Shown here: one piece after another, positions 1 through 10,189 of the stretch
Layout of the letters: each line of letters starts with the position of its first letter
Position numbering within the stretch: position 1 is the first letter of the stretch
Assembly: GCF_905147045.1 (NCBI RefSeq)
Contig: NC_065899.1
Location: 4,972,501 to 5,036,500, forward strand
Length of the DNA stretch: 64,000 nucleotides
Origin: Nymphalis io
Lineage: Eukaryota > Arthropoda > Insecta > Lepidoptera > Nymphalidae
Reading direction: 5' to 3'
The notes under the pieces: generated by a model
Seen by the model: only the letters and a program-made list of their open reading frames with translations
Databases searched by the model: none
Told to the model about the DNA's origin: nothing
Translations under genes and position numbers: made by a program

Positions 1-770
1 ATATTTGGCACCAATTATTTCGTTATACTCCATAAACATTAATGTGAGTAAAAATAATACATTTTGTTATGAGAGAAATTCCCGTCCATATCCCATTAAA
101 AGACCTCATAATTTTGAATGTTATGACTATTTTATTAAGGAGCCAATAGCGAGAAAGTCTTAATTGTAATGTAATAAAAAATCTTATTAATTTTTTAGAA
201 GAATATTTATTTTTATTTTATGCACTTATTTAAAAATATTATTATTTCATATTAATTTCGATTCACATTTATTTAATCACATATACTTTAAATTTAAATA
301 TAATTTAATTTAAACTAATTTAAATGTGATTTGCAAATTTTGACAATAATAAAAGAATCAATAAAATCAATAAAGGCAACCAAGAATGTTAATTAAGCCA
401 TGATATTACTTGAAAGCATAACCAACCTGTTATTTTGTGAAAACATCTGCAAACAACCTTTGAGATGATAATAAACAGAGTGCTGTCGTATCATCCTGTA
501 CACTGAACTGCAACGATTTAGATAAATATTTTTGAACTCGACCATCATGGTTGGGGTAATTAACAAAATAAATCTAGATTCATGTTGTACTTAATTAATC
601 TACAGAGTTTTGGAAATATACCCAAAATCAGAATCGAAAACTGATTCTAATTTTATCTATATGATAAATTCTTTCTGCTATATAATAGTCATATATATAC
701 ATATAATTTAGAAACGTGAATATTGTCATACACACCAACTAATTTATTATTGATATCTTCATTTGGTTCA
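1..770. other. AT-rich intergenic stretch without recognisable gene
   Basis: Very AT-rich sequence with short A/T runs and an ATATAT-rich patch near 690-705. I see no open frame of useful length, no repeat family shared with the rest of the window and no RNA gene. The last part is the upstream region of the candidate gene that starts at 838. Confidence 0.5.
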
Positions 771-800
771 TATTTAAGAGCGTCCTAAAAGTCGACAGTT
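771..800 (+). promoter_or_regulatory. Candidate core promoter (TATA-like box and initiator)
   Basis: TATTTAA at 771-777 is followed by CAGTT at 796-800. The spacing is right for a TATA box and an arthropod-type initiator, and it lies about 40 bases before the ATG at 838. An alternative reading is a splice acceptor, because the bases ending TTTAAG at 778 could end an intron; the frame is open from 778. Confidence 0.35.
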
Positions 801-837
801 GAAACAAAGCCAAAAGTCGTCTAGACTCGTCTTCGAG

Positions 838-1365
838 ATGCAAATTATTGGCGTTATAGCAGAAAACCCCTCAGTACCGCATTGTATTGTGTACACACGA
901 AGACATATTCAACGTTTAATTATAGTTATAAATCCATGTTATCGCGATCCTAATATAAACACGGCGTTTAAAAACTATAAACAAGCACATAGTGTTCAAG
1001 CAAGACCGCTAAATGTAGAAGGAAAAGAAATTTTCAAAAATGTAGCTAATACTAATCACAAGTTGGACAGTGCCACAAAATTAAATTTGTTGAGTGATAA
1101 TATCTATCGACCGACTTTAGATATATTAAATGAAGTGACTATACACAAATCGAATTTAGTTAAAAGCAAAAAGTTAGAAAAGGGTAACAAAGAGAAGGCT
1201 GTAAAGAAAAGAGTAAGATTTGAAGACACCGAATTGGAACCTAAACAGATTTCATTCAGAGAGCGTCTTGTTCAGTTCTTTCATTATATTTGGACGTGTA
1301 CGAGGGCGACGGTTAAAATTGTTTTGAGTAAGTTTCAGCGCTTTTTATTACTTGCCTATAAATAA
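838..1365 (+). CDS. Hypothetical protein with an RVRF motif, probable single-exon gene
   Basis: A 175-codon frame from the ATG at 838; the frame is open from 778, but no earlier ATG exists in it. I do not recognise the protein. The N-terminal third is hydrophobic/basic (residues 1-35 include IVYTRRHIQRLIIVINPC). The middle is polar. Residues 105-125 are lysine-rich and lead into KKRVRFEDTE (about 123-132). RVRF preceded by basic and followed by acidic residues fits the PP1-docking RVxF consensus. The C-terminal 35 residues are aromatic/basic and could form an amphipathic or membrane helix. The sequence after RVRF does not resemble the conserved PPP1R15/GADD34 core as I know it. Context supports a gene: TATA-like box and initiator upstream, AATAAA overlapping the stop (1361-1366) and again at 1401. 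It could instead be the terminal exon of a longer gene. Confidence 0.45.
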   Translation: MQIIGVIAENPSVPHCIVYTRRHIQRLIIVINPCYRDPNINTAFKNYKQAHSVQARPLNVEGKEIFKNVANTNHKLDSATKLNLLSDNIYRPTLDILNEVTIHKSNLVKSKKLEKGNKEKAVKKRVRFEDTELEPKQISFRERLVQFFHYIWTCTRATVKIVLSKFQRFLLLAYK

Positions 1366-1400
1366 AGTACTAAAACCTGACCTTACACTTTATTTTGCGG

Positions 1401-1406
1401 AATAAA
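1401..1406 (+). terminator. Poly(A) signal AATAAA
   Basis: AATAAA lies 36 bases after the stop of the 175-codon frame. A second AATAAA overlaps the stop codon itself (1361-1366). In such AT-rich DNA the hexamer is common, so only its position supports it. Confidence 0.35.
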
Positions 1407-1429
1407 AATAATATTATCAATTGTTGTTT

Positions 1430-3418
1430 AAGAGTTTGTTTGTTGTAACAATACCAGTTTCATATACAAATAAATATTTCTACCTATAAATAAACCTTTC
1501 TCGTTATTACAAAATTAAAGACTATTTTAAACTGCTTTTAATGTAAAACATTAATTTCGTGATTTACAAGATATTCTGTCATTTTTGTGACCTATAGCAC
1601 GACAGCATATATATATTAAAATACTTTTCGATTACAATTTACATAAATCAGCGTATCTCTTAAAACTTAAAACTGATCTTGTTTTCATGGATATATTCTT
1701 AAATTGTAGCTTCCTCAGTTCTAAAACAATTTAAAACAGGCCGAAATAAGGCCCACCACAAACGAAACGTGCCATCGAACTTACCTCAAACTCCACACTT
1801 TGTGGAATTAATGAAATTTCCGTCCGATATCGATTATGGCAAAGTTTCGCCAGTGAACAGTTTCAAATCACATTTCAATAGTTTTCAATGAGTATAGACT
1901 TGGATTAAAATTGGCTACATGACACCTGTTAATGCATATTATTCTATATTTAAATCCTACACAACGTTCTATTAATGTCTGTAATTGTTATGAAGTTCGT
2001 TACGTATTTCTTATTCATTGCCAAAGTACCAGTTTGTAAAGAAATACATCAGATTTAAATAAAAAATTGTGAAATCGTTATTGTCAATATTTTAAATTTA
2101 ATTGCCTTTTAAAACATTAAATTCACAAGGCATATGAAAATGTTACCTACGTGACAATACTTTCACGCAAACAAATAACATAAAAAGCGTTATAACAATA
2201 AAACCGGGTTTTAGGCGAAGTCAAATGTTTCAATAAAAGCAGATGGTGGAAGTCACGTCGTCTGACCCACTCCAAAACCGTAAACTTTCGCCATCCAATA
2301 CAGACGCAATATAAAAGATATTTCTTGCAGATGATATATTTTTTTAATTATTTTAGTTTATTATATTCAGTGCATAATTGTCTATTAAATGTAGTATAGT
2401 AACTGTTAAGTGGTAGCTTGTAAACGTGTTATATGTGGCTGTGGCTTTCATTCGACACATGCAGGTCTCCTTATGTTTTTCTTTACTGCCAAGTAACACA
2501 ACTAAACACACAACAAAATACTAAGCTTAAAAAAGTCTTTGAATTGCCTCCGATCGTTAGTCTTAATATATTTCGTGTCGTATACTTGAATCTACTAATT
2601 CAAATTGTGTACGTATAATATTAGGAATATTTCTTAAAAATTGTAATAATAAATCAATCATTAATTGTAACAAGATAACAAAAATAAAACCTAATTAATA
2701 TAACCAATATATTTGATGCTACTAAAATCATGTTTGTATTTATGATAAAATAAAAGGTTCATATTTTCATTGATATGTACAACAGTTAAGTGTATATAAG
2801 CAAAAGGTATGAATTAAATTATTTACACATTATTTTATATTGAAGGGTAACTATTTGATTAAACGTTTTTTTCAACTGACCTTGAAATTGTATTGGAAAA
2901 TAAGTTACAAGAATGTTATATAAAAAAACTTCCTGTTATCTTCTTATTGATGCATTTTTAGGAAGTTACCAATATTATGTTTGCATCTTAACTCCAGTCA
3001 CTACTACGATAAATAATCAATTAAATACTATTCTAATTATCTATTAGAATAGCGTTCATCACTTTAATTAAATTATCATTACTAGCAAAGTGGAACTAGC
3101 GAAGTGCCTAGAATTAGTCTGACTAATTTTATCGCACACCCTACGCAAAAAATCGAGTAATTAAAATGCTCATTATATTTATTATCATTGAGATTATTTA
3201 AAAAAACATAATTGATTTTTAAAGTTAAAATTCTGATGTTTGCATAAAGATACGAAACAGTTTTCTCGTACTTTTCCATTATATGATTCCATATATTGAA
3301 GAGTTACTCTTCAATGAAAAGTTTTTCTGTATAAGAGTATCTGTGATAGTTTTCAAGTACTTGGCAAGAAAGCACCCTGAACAACAACTTTCCTTCAACT
3401 CCATTGACGTAATTAGTT
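1430..3418. other. Non-coding AT-rich stretch
   Basis: No convincing coding sequence. The 61-codon frame at 2433-2618 and the 65-codon frame on the other strand at 3082-3279 have no supporting signals. A perfect 10-bp palindrome with a one-base centre lies at 3295-3315. Confidence 0.45.
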
Positions 3419-3470
3419 GTATCTCATATTTTATATAACAGGATACCATGTTATGTAAAATATGAGATAC
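3419..3470. repeat. Hairpin, 22-bp arms with 8-base loop
   Basis: The left arm (3419-3440) starts GTATCTCATATTTTATATAA and the right arm (3449-3470) is its reverse complement with one mismatch. The loop is GGATACCA. It may be a small fold-back element or a transcribed hairpin; nothing shows transcription. Confidence 0.7.
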
Positions 3471-3922
3471 ACCGGCAATGACAAACTAAAAACTATAAGC
3501 TATCGTAAAGTAAAAGTTCATGTTATTAATATTAGTAGTTAATGCGTCAGTCCAAGAAAGAACGTTTTCTAATCGTATTTATAATATTAACGTAATTTCT
3601 GATATGAAACAACTTACATGCGTTTGTTTTTTATAGGTAGGATTGAGTGTCATTTTCAATTGGCAATTTAAAAGAAAGCACTGCCCGACAGCCTAAAAAC
3701 AAAGCTATTTATAAAGTAGAATAGAAATGTACTAATCTTAATATCAATATAGAAATTTAGATGAATATTTAACACATAAATTGTGCAAGTCTATGTTTTT
3801 GTACATCGTCATTCAGCTAACCGTAATTCACTCCAGGACATCACAATACACAGACAGGCCTCCAATCTATAGGGGTTCTAGTACAATCAGGGGTTCTCCA
3901 ATCTAAAGGTCTGCCATGTCCG

Positions 3923-3965
3923 GTGACTAGACTAGAATCGCAGTTAGTGTCTACGTTTCGGTTCC
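3923..3965 (-). mobile_element. Small RTE-like LINE fragment
   Basis: GCAGTTAGTGTCTACGTTTC and the bases around it nearly match the RTE-like element at about 6513-6545, where the same string encodes the region after the reverse transcriptase motifs. Only about 40 bases are recognisable, so this is a relic. Confidence 0.5.
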
Positions 3966-4058
3966 ATTCACCAGCACGTCAATAGAATTAGCTCTTAATA
4001 GATATATAATTGAATAGCCTGTTATCTAAGAGATTATTTTATACAATAATCACTATCG

Positions 4059-4062
<4 letters not shown>

Positions 4063-4102
<40 letters not shown>
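4063..4102. repeat. (TA)20 microsatellite
   Basis: An uninterrupted TA dinucleotide run. Its last TA serves as the left target site of the TIR element that follows. Confidence 0.95.
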
Positions 4103-4103
<1 letters not shown>

Positions 4104-4170
4104 GTGTGTAAAAAAAACCTGTCCGAACCGTGAAGTGGTTGTTAGGTATCGTAAGTGATATATTTTTCTT

Positions 4171-4244
4171 GGCCCCACCTGGGATTTGAACTCAGGACCT
4201 CCGGGTCTGGGGCCTTACATCTAGCCACCAAACCAACGAAGCAA
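4171..4244 (-). mobile_element. tRNA-like SINE head inside the TIR element
   Basis: Read on the minus strand, it contains TGGTTTGGTGGCTAGA, resembling a pol III A box, and GAGTTCAAATCCC, resembling a B box (GGTTCRANYCC). The cloverleaf is degenerate, so it is not a functional tRNA gene. The head resembles those of the SINEs at 30.4 and 39.4 kb. Confidence 0.6.
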
Positions 4245-4255
4245 CTTTTTCCGGG

Positions 4256-4326
4256 AAACATACATTAATTTTACATTTATAAGTATATATAACTACAACT
4301 TCTAGGTGTAAAATTAATGTATGTTT
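4256..4326. repeat. Perfect inverted repeat, 20-bp arms
   Basis: AAACATACATTAATTTTACA at 4256-4275 is exactly reverse-complemented at 4307-4326, with a 31-base spacer. It lies inside the TIR element and may be the remains of a second, nested fold-back element. Confidence 0.8.
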
Positions 4327-4439
4327 CGCTGAATAAATTAATAAATAAAAAAAACTAAATAGATTACCTGTTAATTTCCAAGTGGCTTAAACCGCTTACT
4401 GTGTGTGGGCTTGGTGATTTCTGCCTTTTTTATTTCAGA

Positions 4440-4580
4440 CAATTTGCCGCACTGGTCGACTATGAGCCTAGTGTGACATGTCCTTACACGTGCCAGCAGT
4501 GTTTCAAAGGCACCCAAAGAAGTCGACACCGGTCACAAATTCAAAAAAATTACTCGATGTTTGGGAATTGGCGCACTTAA
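4440..4580 (+). pseudogene. Exon-like Cys-rich frame captured in the TIR element
   Basis: A pyrimidine tract ending TTTTATTTCAG (to 4438) looks like a splice acceptor. It is followed by a frame of 46 codons ending at TAA 4578-4580. The product contains TCPYTCQQCFKGTQRSRH, with a CxxC pair as in the first half of a C2H2 finger but without the second pair of ligands in the usual place. It is GC-richer than its flanks. It could be a captured host exon or the remnant of the element's own coding region. I do not recognise it. Confidence 0.3.
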
Positions 4581-4713
4581 ATGTGCATTTTAAATTACAA
4601 TAACATTTTTATATTAATTAATATTGGATTTTTATTACGTTTTTTTAGTAATGTCTATAACTAACCTATATGCTTTCTATTTCGGGTCGGACAGGGTTTT
4701 TTTACACACTGTA

Positions 4714-5382
4714 TAATATGTATGTGGTAAAATTACAATATATGTATAGACTTGAAGCATAATTATAATTCAGCTGTAAATTATATATTCTATCTAAATT
4801 ACTTATACAAACATATTACGTATTCTCTCTAATAATTATATAATAGCTTCTGTAATTGTCATTCCTACTCCTCATTTAAAATCTATATAAATATATGTAC
4901 CTTAAATATATATACTTTTCTACCTATCTCATTATGGAACACATTTTGCATTTTAAATAAACGTACAAAATCTGAAATTGCTCGTTTACGACACAAGAAT
5001 AATTAATTATTAACGACGCTTGCTCTCGAGTCGGTCACAAGTGGTTTAATGATTTCCAATTATTCATTGAGTTAATTAGAATTTGTCATGATTTGCTTTC
5101 CGTTTTGGAAATCACGAATTGACATTCAGTGACGTATCAGGCTAATATAAGTTTAATATTTTTAAGATGTACCTAAATATCGATTATATACATACTAGTA
5201 TGTACAACAATAATTTATTTAATAAATGCAAAATGTATTGCATTTTATAATGATTTATTGTTCAGATTTGCTTAAACAATATTGTTGATCTTAGAAATTA
5301 ACATAATGTATTTCACAAGAAAAACGACAATTAGGAATATATAATAATATTAGCTTGTTTTATATACTTCTTAAATGCCTTG
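4714..5382. other. AT-rich non-coding stretch
   Basis: I see no gene, repeat family or RNA structure that can be supported here. Confidence 0.45.
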
Positions 5383-5560
5383 GCTGGTATTTTTGTCTAG
5401 CTAATAAGACTACCGATCTCTAAGTATTACATTCTCATTTCTTGGAAAAGCAGTAAAACCGTTGGTCCTGCGCCTGAGCTACGAGTATCCACCTTTATGT
5501 CAATTTGGCACCGCATCGGCTTAGACTGAGGAAATAAAGGGTACACATGCATTAGTTCTC
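5383..5560 (+). mobile_element. Degenerate SINE relic
   Basis: It contains GTTGGTCCTGCGCCTGA and neighbouring blocks typical of the central part of the SINE family seen at 39.4 and 61.1 kb. The tRNA-like head is barely recognisable and the ends are not defined. Confidence 0.35.
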
Positions 5561-6129
5561 ATACCAATGCATTATAATACCTCCTACGTAATTCGGCTAA
5601 GCGAAGTTACTCTTCGCATTGAATTCTATTTAATATACTTATCATATGCTCGAATTTTATCTGATGTGCATGTAACGACAATGTAATGTACAAATATTGT
5701 TTTGTAATTTAATAGGTTCATCAGCGTTTTTATTAATCCTACTGATATAATATATTTTATTGTAATTAAAAAAAGACACGGTGATTTATGCAACTTTAAA
5801 ATTCTTCATCCTATATTTAACATATGACTTATTTCATTAACAGTAGCTACTGCTAAATCGAATCGAAAACTTAATTAGGTATTTAATATACAATTAAGCA
5901 TTGGATGAATGGTAGTTGACAACACGATTAATTGTCCTCAAGATACGATAACATTTTAACGAACATACATATACAAGTATTGTATATTTACGTGTAATAT
6001 ACCCAGATATCCTTAAAAATATAGAATCGAACACGATTTTTCAAATTCTGCACTAATATAAAAAGTATCGGTTGAAGTTGGAGATTGTAAAATTCACAAT
6101 AATAATTTTGATCGTTTTCATAATTATTT

Positions 6130-9100
6130 CAATCAATCAATCAATCAACAGCCAATCGTTGTCCACTGCTGAACATAGGCCTCTCCCAAGGTGCGCCAAA
6201 GCTCCCTGTCCTCCGCCTTCCGCATCCAGTTGGTGCCCGCCACCTTCTTAAGGTCGTCGGTCCACCTGGCTGGAGGGCGCCCTACGCTGCGCTTGCCGAT
6301 TCGCGGTCTCCACTCTAGGACTCGTCTGCTCCAACGGCCATCGGTCCTACGACATACGTGACCAGCCCACTGCCACTTCAGCCTGCTAATTTTGCAAGCT
6401 ATGTCGGTGACTCCGGTTCTTTTCCGGATAATCTCATTTCTGATCTTATCCTTCAAAGATACTCCGAGCATAGCTCGCTCCATAGCACGCTGAGCGACTT
6501 TGAATTTGTGGACTAGTCCCGCAGTTAGTGTCCACGTTTCGGCACCGTATGTCATGGCAGGTAAGACGCATTGGTTGAAGACTTTCGTCTTCAAACATTG
6601 CGGTATAGACGACTTGAGGACTTGACGAAGGTTGCCAAACGCTGCCCATCCCAAGCGAATTCTTCGATCGGCTTCCTTCTCGAAGTTGTTCCTACCGACT
6701 TGTATTATCTGTCCTAGGTAGGTATATTCACTAACAACTTCGAGAGGTTTCCCCTCGACGTATATCGGTCCCGGCACGACATGCCTATTGAACATGACCT
6801 TGGTCTTGTCCAAGTTCATACCGAGACCGACACACCGGGAAGACTCGCCTAGGCTACGCAGCATTTCGGTGAGTTGTTCCAGCGACTCTGCTATGATGAC
6901 GATATCGTCGGCAAATCGAAGGTGTGAGATGTACTCGCCGTTTACATTGACTCCATACCTCGTCCAATCCAGCGTTTTGAAAACGTCTTCCAACGCGTTG
7001 GTGAACAGTTTTGGGGATATTACATCCCCCTGTCTCACCCCTCTGCGCAGTTGGATCGCCTTCGTCTTACAGTCCTGGATGTGGACAGTCATTGTAGCGG
7101 CGTTGTACAGACATCTCAGTACCTCGATATATCTCCAATCGATATGACATCTCTGCAATGAGTCGAGCACTGCCCAGGTTTCGATGGAGTCGAAGGCTTT
7201 CTCGTAGTCCACAAATGCCATACACAGCGGCTGATTGTACTCTTCGGTCTTCTGCACAATCTGCCGAACAGTATGGATGTGGTCCACGGTGCTGTAGCCT
7301 GATCGAAAGCCGGCTTGCTCTGGGGGCTGGAACTCGTCAAGTCGTCTGGCGAGACGGTTCGTGACGACTCTTGAGAACAGCTTATACACGTGACTCAGGA
7401 GGGAGATTGGTCTGTAGTTTTTCAAGAGGGTTTTATCACCTTTCTTGAAAAACAGTACCACCTCACTCCCGCTCCACGTTTCCGGGGTCTTGCCATGTTG
7501 GATGACGGAATTAAAGAGGCTTGCTAGCTCTTTCAGGACCGGAGTCCCGCCTGCCTTAAGCAACTCTGTTGTGATTCCGTCATCTCCCGGAGCTTTGTTG
7601 TTTTTAAGCTGTTCTAGAGCCGCCCTAATCTCTCCTTGGTCAACGACCGGGAGCTCCTCGGAGTAATGGCGCATAAGAGGGGCACGCTGGTCTTCAATAC
7701 TGATTCCCACGGGTTTATCCGATCTTGAAGAGAACAACTGCCCATAAAACCTCTCTACTTCTCCGATAATCTCAGGCCTAGAGGTAACGACCCCACCATT
7801 TTCAGTTTTAAGTTTTGTCAGACGCGGCCTCCCAAACTTGCGAGCGAACACTTTCGATCCCCGATTTTGCTCAATCGCAGCCTTGATGGCACGGGTATTG
7901 GAGCGTCGGAGATCGCGTCGCGTCAGCGTTTTTATTGTTCGGTTTAAGGCCTTATCTGACAAAAACGATGGTAGTTCTCGTCGTTTTCTCATGAGCTCGA
8001 GTGTCTCAGCAGAGAGTTTTGGTGCGTTGTCTCTTCTCTGTGGCGGAAAACACTTGCGGGATGTGTTTTGCAGTATTTTGACCAGCGTGTCGGTTCTCTC
8101 ATCAATGCTGCTTATGGTTTCCAACGCGGTGAATTGATTTTGAAGTTCCATTTGGAACTTTTCGGAGCCTTGAGCAGCTTGGAGCATGGTAGGTCGGAGA
8201 GTAGACCTCATCATTCTCGATCTTTCGGCTTTTAAGTTGATATTTAGAGTGCCTCGAACCAAGCGGTGATCACTTCCGGTATTAAACCTGTTGATCACTG
8301 AAACATCTCTAAATATGTGCCTTTTATTCGAAATGATAAAGTCTATCTCGTTCCTTGTCACGTTATCGGGGCTTCGCCAGGTCCACCTCCTCTGAGGCTT
8401 TTTTTGAAAGAAAGAATTCATCAAAAAAAGCCCCTGCGCTTCGAGAAAGTTTACCAGCATTTGCCCCCTGTGATTTCTGCAGCCCAAGCCGTAAGGTCCG
8501 ACTTTCGATTCACCGCTATCTTGTACTCCCACTTTAGCATTAAAGTCTCCCATAACAACATTGTAGTGGGCCCTCGAGGTGTCGTTGAGGGCCTTTGCGA
8601 TGTCCTCGTACATCGCTTCGACCACATCATCAGATTATGTCGAAGTTGGCGCATATACCTGTACAACCTTCAGGGAGTACCTGTCGGAAAGTTTTAGGAC
8701 AAGGTACGCTACCCGGTTCGACACACTACTGATTTCCACAATGCTGCTAATGAGATCCTTTTTGACTAGAAAACCGACACCACCCTGGGAGAGGTTATCA
8801 CCTTCGCGGAAGTAGAGTAAGTTACCGGACTCTAGAGTTATCGTGTCCTCCCCCTGTCTTCGGACTTCAGATAACCCCAGTATATGCCAGTTTATATGAC
8901 TTAACTCTACTTCTAATTCGGCGAGGTGATGGTCCAGCCTCATCGAGCGTCCATTATACGTTGCCATTTTCAGTCGTTTTATACGGTAGCCTGCCGTGAA
9001 CCGGTGATTCTTAGCACCCCCTGCCCTGCCGATACCGCGACCGCTACCTTGGTCGGGCCTAGCGGGCTTGCCGGTAACTGGGGGCCTTTTTTTGGGCGCA

Positions 9101-9311
9101 TCTGCCATTAAGGGAGGGGTTTGCCCATACTCGCCGCGCTGGGCAGGCATGTTGGCGAGCGCAGTAGGGGGTAAGATGTTTATGGGAGGGGGGACGCTGC
9201 TGCCCATCCCCCCTTTTCCCCGTACCTCAGTCGCCTCTTACGACACCTACGGGATGAGATTGGGGGAGTACTATTCTAAGCCGGTACTCCACGGCATAAT
9301 TACCGGCACTC
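6130..9311 (-). mobile_element. RTE-like LINE, nearly full length with target-site duplication
   Basis: The 3182-bp element runs on the minus strand and is flanked by the identical 11-mer CATAATTATTT at 6119-6129 and 9312-9322. Its 3' end (left) is a (TGAT)n tail immediately after the stop codon, as is usual for RTE elements. Its 5' end begins GAGTGCCGGTAATTATGCCG. The clear flanking duplication and the single lesion in its frame mean it inserted fairly recently. It landed inside another minus-strand reading frame (see 9403-9600). Confidence 0.9.
6145..9207 (-). pseudogene. RTE-like endonuclease/reverse transcriptase, one in-frame stop
   Basis: One reading frame from the ATG at 9207 to a TGA at 6145-6147 is broken only by TAA at 8635-8637. 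Before that stop are 190 codons: a proline-rich lead, then an AP-endonuclease domain with ATYN near residue 82 and LSEVRR near 112. After it the same frame continues for about 830 codons. These hold the rest of the endonuclease (GDFNAKVG, GSDHRLV), then reverse transcriptase blocks in order: APGDDGITTELLK, NYRPISLLSHVYKLFSRVV, GFRSGYSTVDHI, FVDYEKAFDSIE, RRGVRQGDVISPKLF and the catalytic FADD. The C-terminal segment has GAETWTL and GRPPARWTDDL. The total of about 1020 codons fits a single-ORF RTE protein. FADD replaces the usual YADD, a tolerated variant. The protein would nick target DNA and copy its own RNA in the nucleus. The nonsense codon probably inactivates this copy. Confidence 0.92.
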
Positions 9312-9402
9312 CATAATTATTTGCCGCTTTCAAAAGAACTTCTGGTATGGCGACGTAGAAATAATAATCGTAAAACAGAATTAGAATCGCCATTGTTATA
9401 TT

Positions 9403-9600
9403 CTAAGGCCGATTGAGGTCATTCTCTGTTAATGAACCTGAATCCAGTAGCTGTTCGAAAATAGCCCGCTGTTTACTGTACGTTCTAGCAAACGTATACA
9501 ATGCATCACACCCGACCTTATGTAAATAGGCCTTAAATTCATCAAGTGCTAATATATTACCAGAATTTAGTAGAAAAGAGTCGTAATCGTTATTTATCAT
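9403..9600 (-). pseudogene. Unknown frame, apparently truncated by the RTE insertion
   Basis: A 65-codon frame starts at the ATG at 9600 and ends at TAG 9403-9405. The product contains ALDEFKAYLHKVG and FARTYSKQRAIFEQLL and would be largely helical; I do not recognise it. On the minus strand TATATAAATA near 9628-9637 lies a suitable distance upstream to be a TATA box. The same frame resumes after the TAG and stays open to the LINE. If the LINE is ignored and the two target-site copies are merged, it stays open to a TAA near 5990, about 139 codons with one stop. GC content is above the local background. It may be a host gene fragment or an old mobile-element gene. Confidence 0.35.
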
Positions 9601-10077
9601 TAATATTCTTCGAGTTTGCGATAAACTATTTATATATTTTTTTTGCGCAATTAATTATTTTTTATTATTGATCGCAACTAATTATATATGATACTCTAAT
9701 TATATATGATGGTTAAAGTAATATTCAAGCTAGTTTTAATTAATAAAAAAAGTTAGCATAGTGCATTTATGTGCAACAATCTTCACAAAATTGAATGTAG
9801 TTACTTTTTATAAAATTGAAAAAGCAAATATTTTATTTAAAAAATGTTTTAATCTTCATCTTTATCTTGTCATTTAATAGGTACTTAAGTTTACTCTTCA
9901 CTCGATAAATAAATTATTTCAAATACCGCGGTTCATCTCCACATATTTCTCTGTTTGATATGACTACACCTATTCCTCGTATGTGGACGGGCTGATAGTA
10001 ATGTGCATGTACCAGTATATCCGCGGCTCCGCGTACCAAAGGTATTCAGGGCGTACATTACAGATTTATATAATAAA

Positions 10078-10183
10078 ATGTCAGTGAACATTGACATGGA
10101 AAACTTTTCCTTTAAAAAGAACCTGAGACGTCGTACGCTCAACACTATACGATCGGCTGTGACGGCGCTCAGGCAAATCGCGA
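10078..10183 (+). CDS. Candidate first coding exon, unknown gene
   Basis: ATG at 10078 (preceding bases AAA) opens 35 codons that end at a strong splice donor, A|GTAAGT, with the GT at 10184-10185 (phase 1). The frame is also open upstream from 9964. The peptide includes MENFSFKKNLRRRTLNTIRS, basic and helix-prone; I do not recognise it. Codons such as CTG, CGT, ACG, GCG and CTC make it GC-richer than its surroundings. No matching second exon could be picked out downstream. Confidence 0.3.
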
Positions 10184-10189
10184 GTAAGT

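Larger units (their letters stand above)
4103..4711. mobile_element. Non-autonomous Tc1/mariner-type TIR element, composite
   Basis: The left end reads CGTGTGTAAAAAAAACCTGT and the right end, on the other strand, reads CAGTGTGTAAAAAAACCCTG. Both continue into CCGA, giving terminal inverted repeats of about 27 bases. Each end abuts TA (4101-4102 and 4712-4713), the target used by Tc1/mariner transposases. No transposase frame is left in the 609 bp. Inside lie a tRNA-like SINE head (4171-4244), a 20-bp inverted repeat (4256-4326) and an exon-like frame (4440-4580). It is either a MITE that gathered foreign sequence or a deletion derivative of a larger element. Confidence 0.7.

Noticed and set aside
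838..1365. Identification of the 175-codon frame as PPP1R15/GADD34
   Set aside because: Only the RVRF docking motif fits; the sequence after it does not resemble the conserved core of that family.
3082..3279. 65-codon minus-strand frame with an ATG
   Set aside because: No promoter, poly(A) or homology cue; composition is that of background.
4063..4102. (TA)n run as a replication origin or promoter
   Set aside because: A plain microsatellite beside a TA-targeting transposon; nothing else supports such a function.
6446..8815. Several 60-126-codon frames on both strands across the RTE-like element
   Set aside because: They are shadows of the long minus-strand reverse-transcriptase frame, which has all catalytic motifs.
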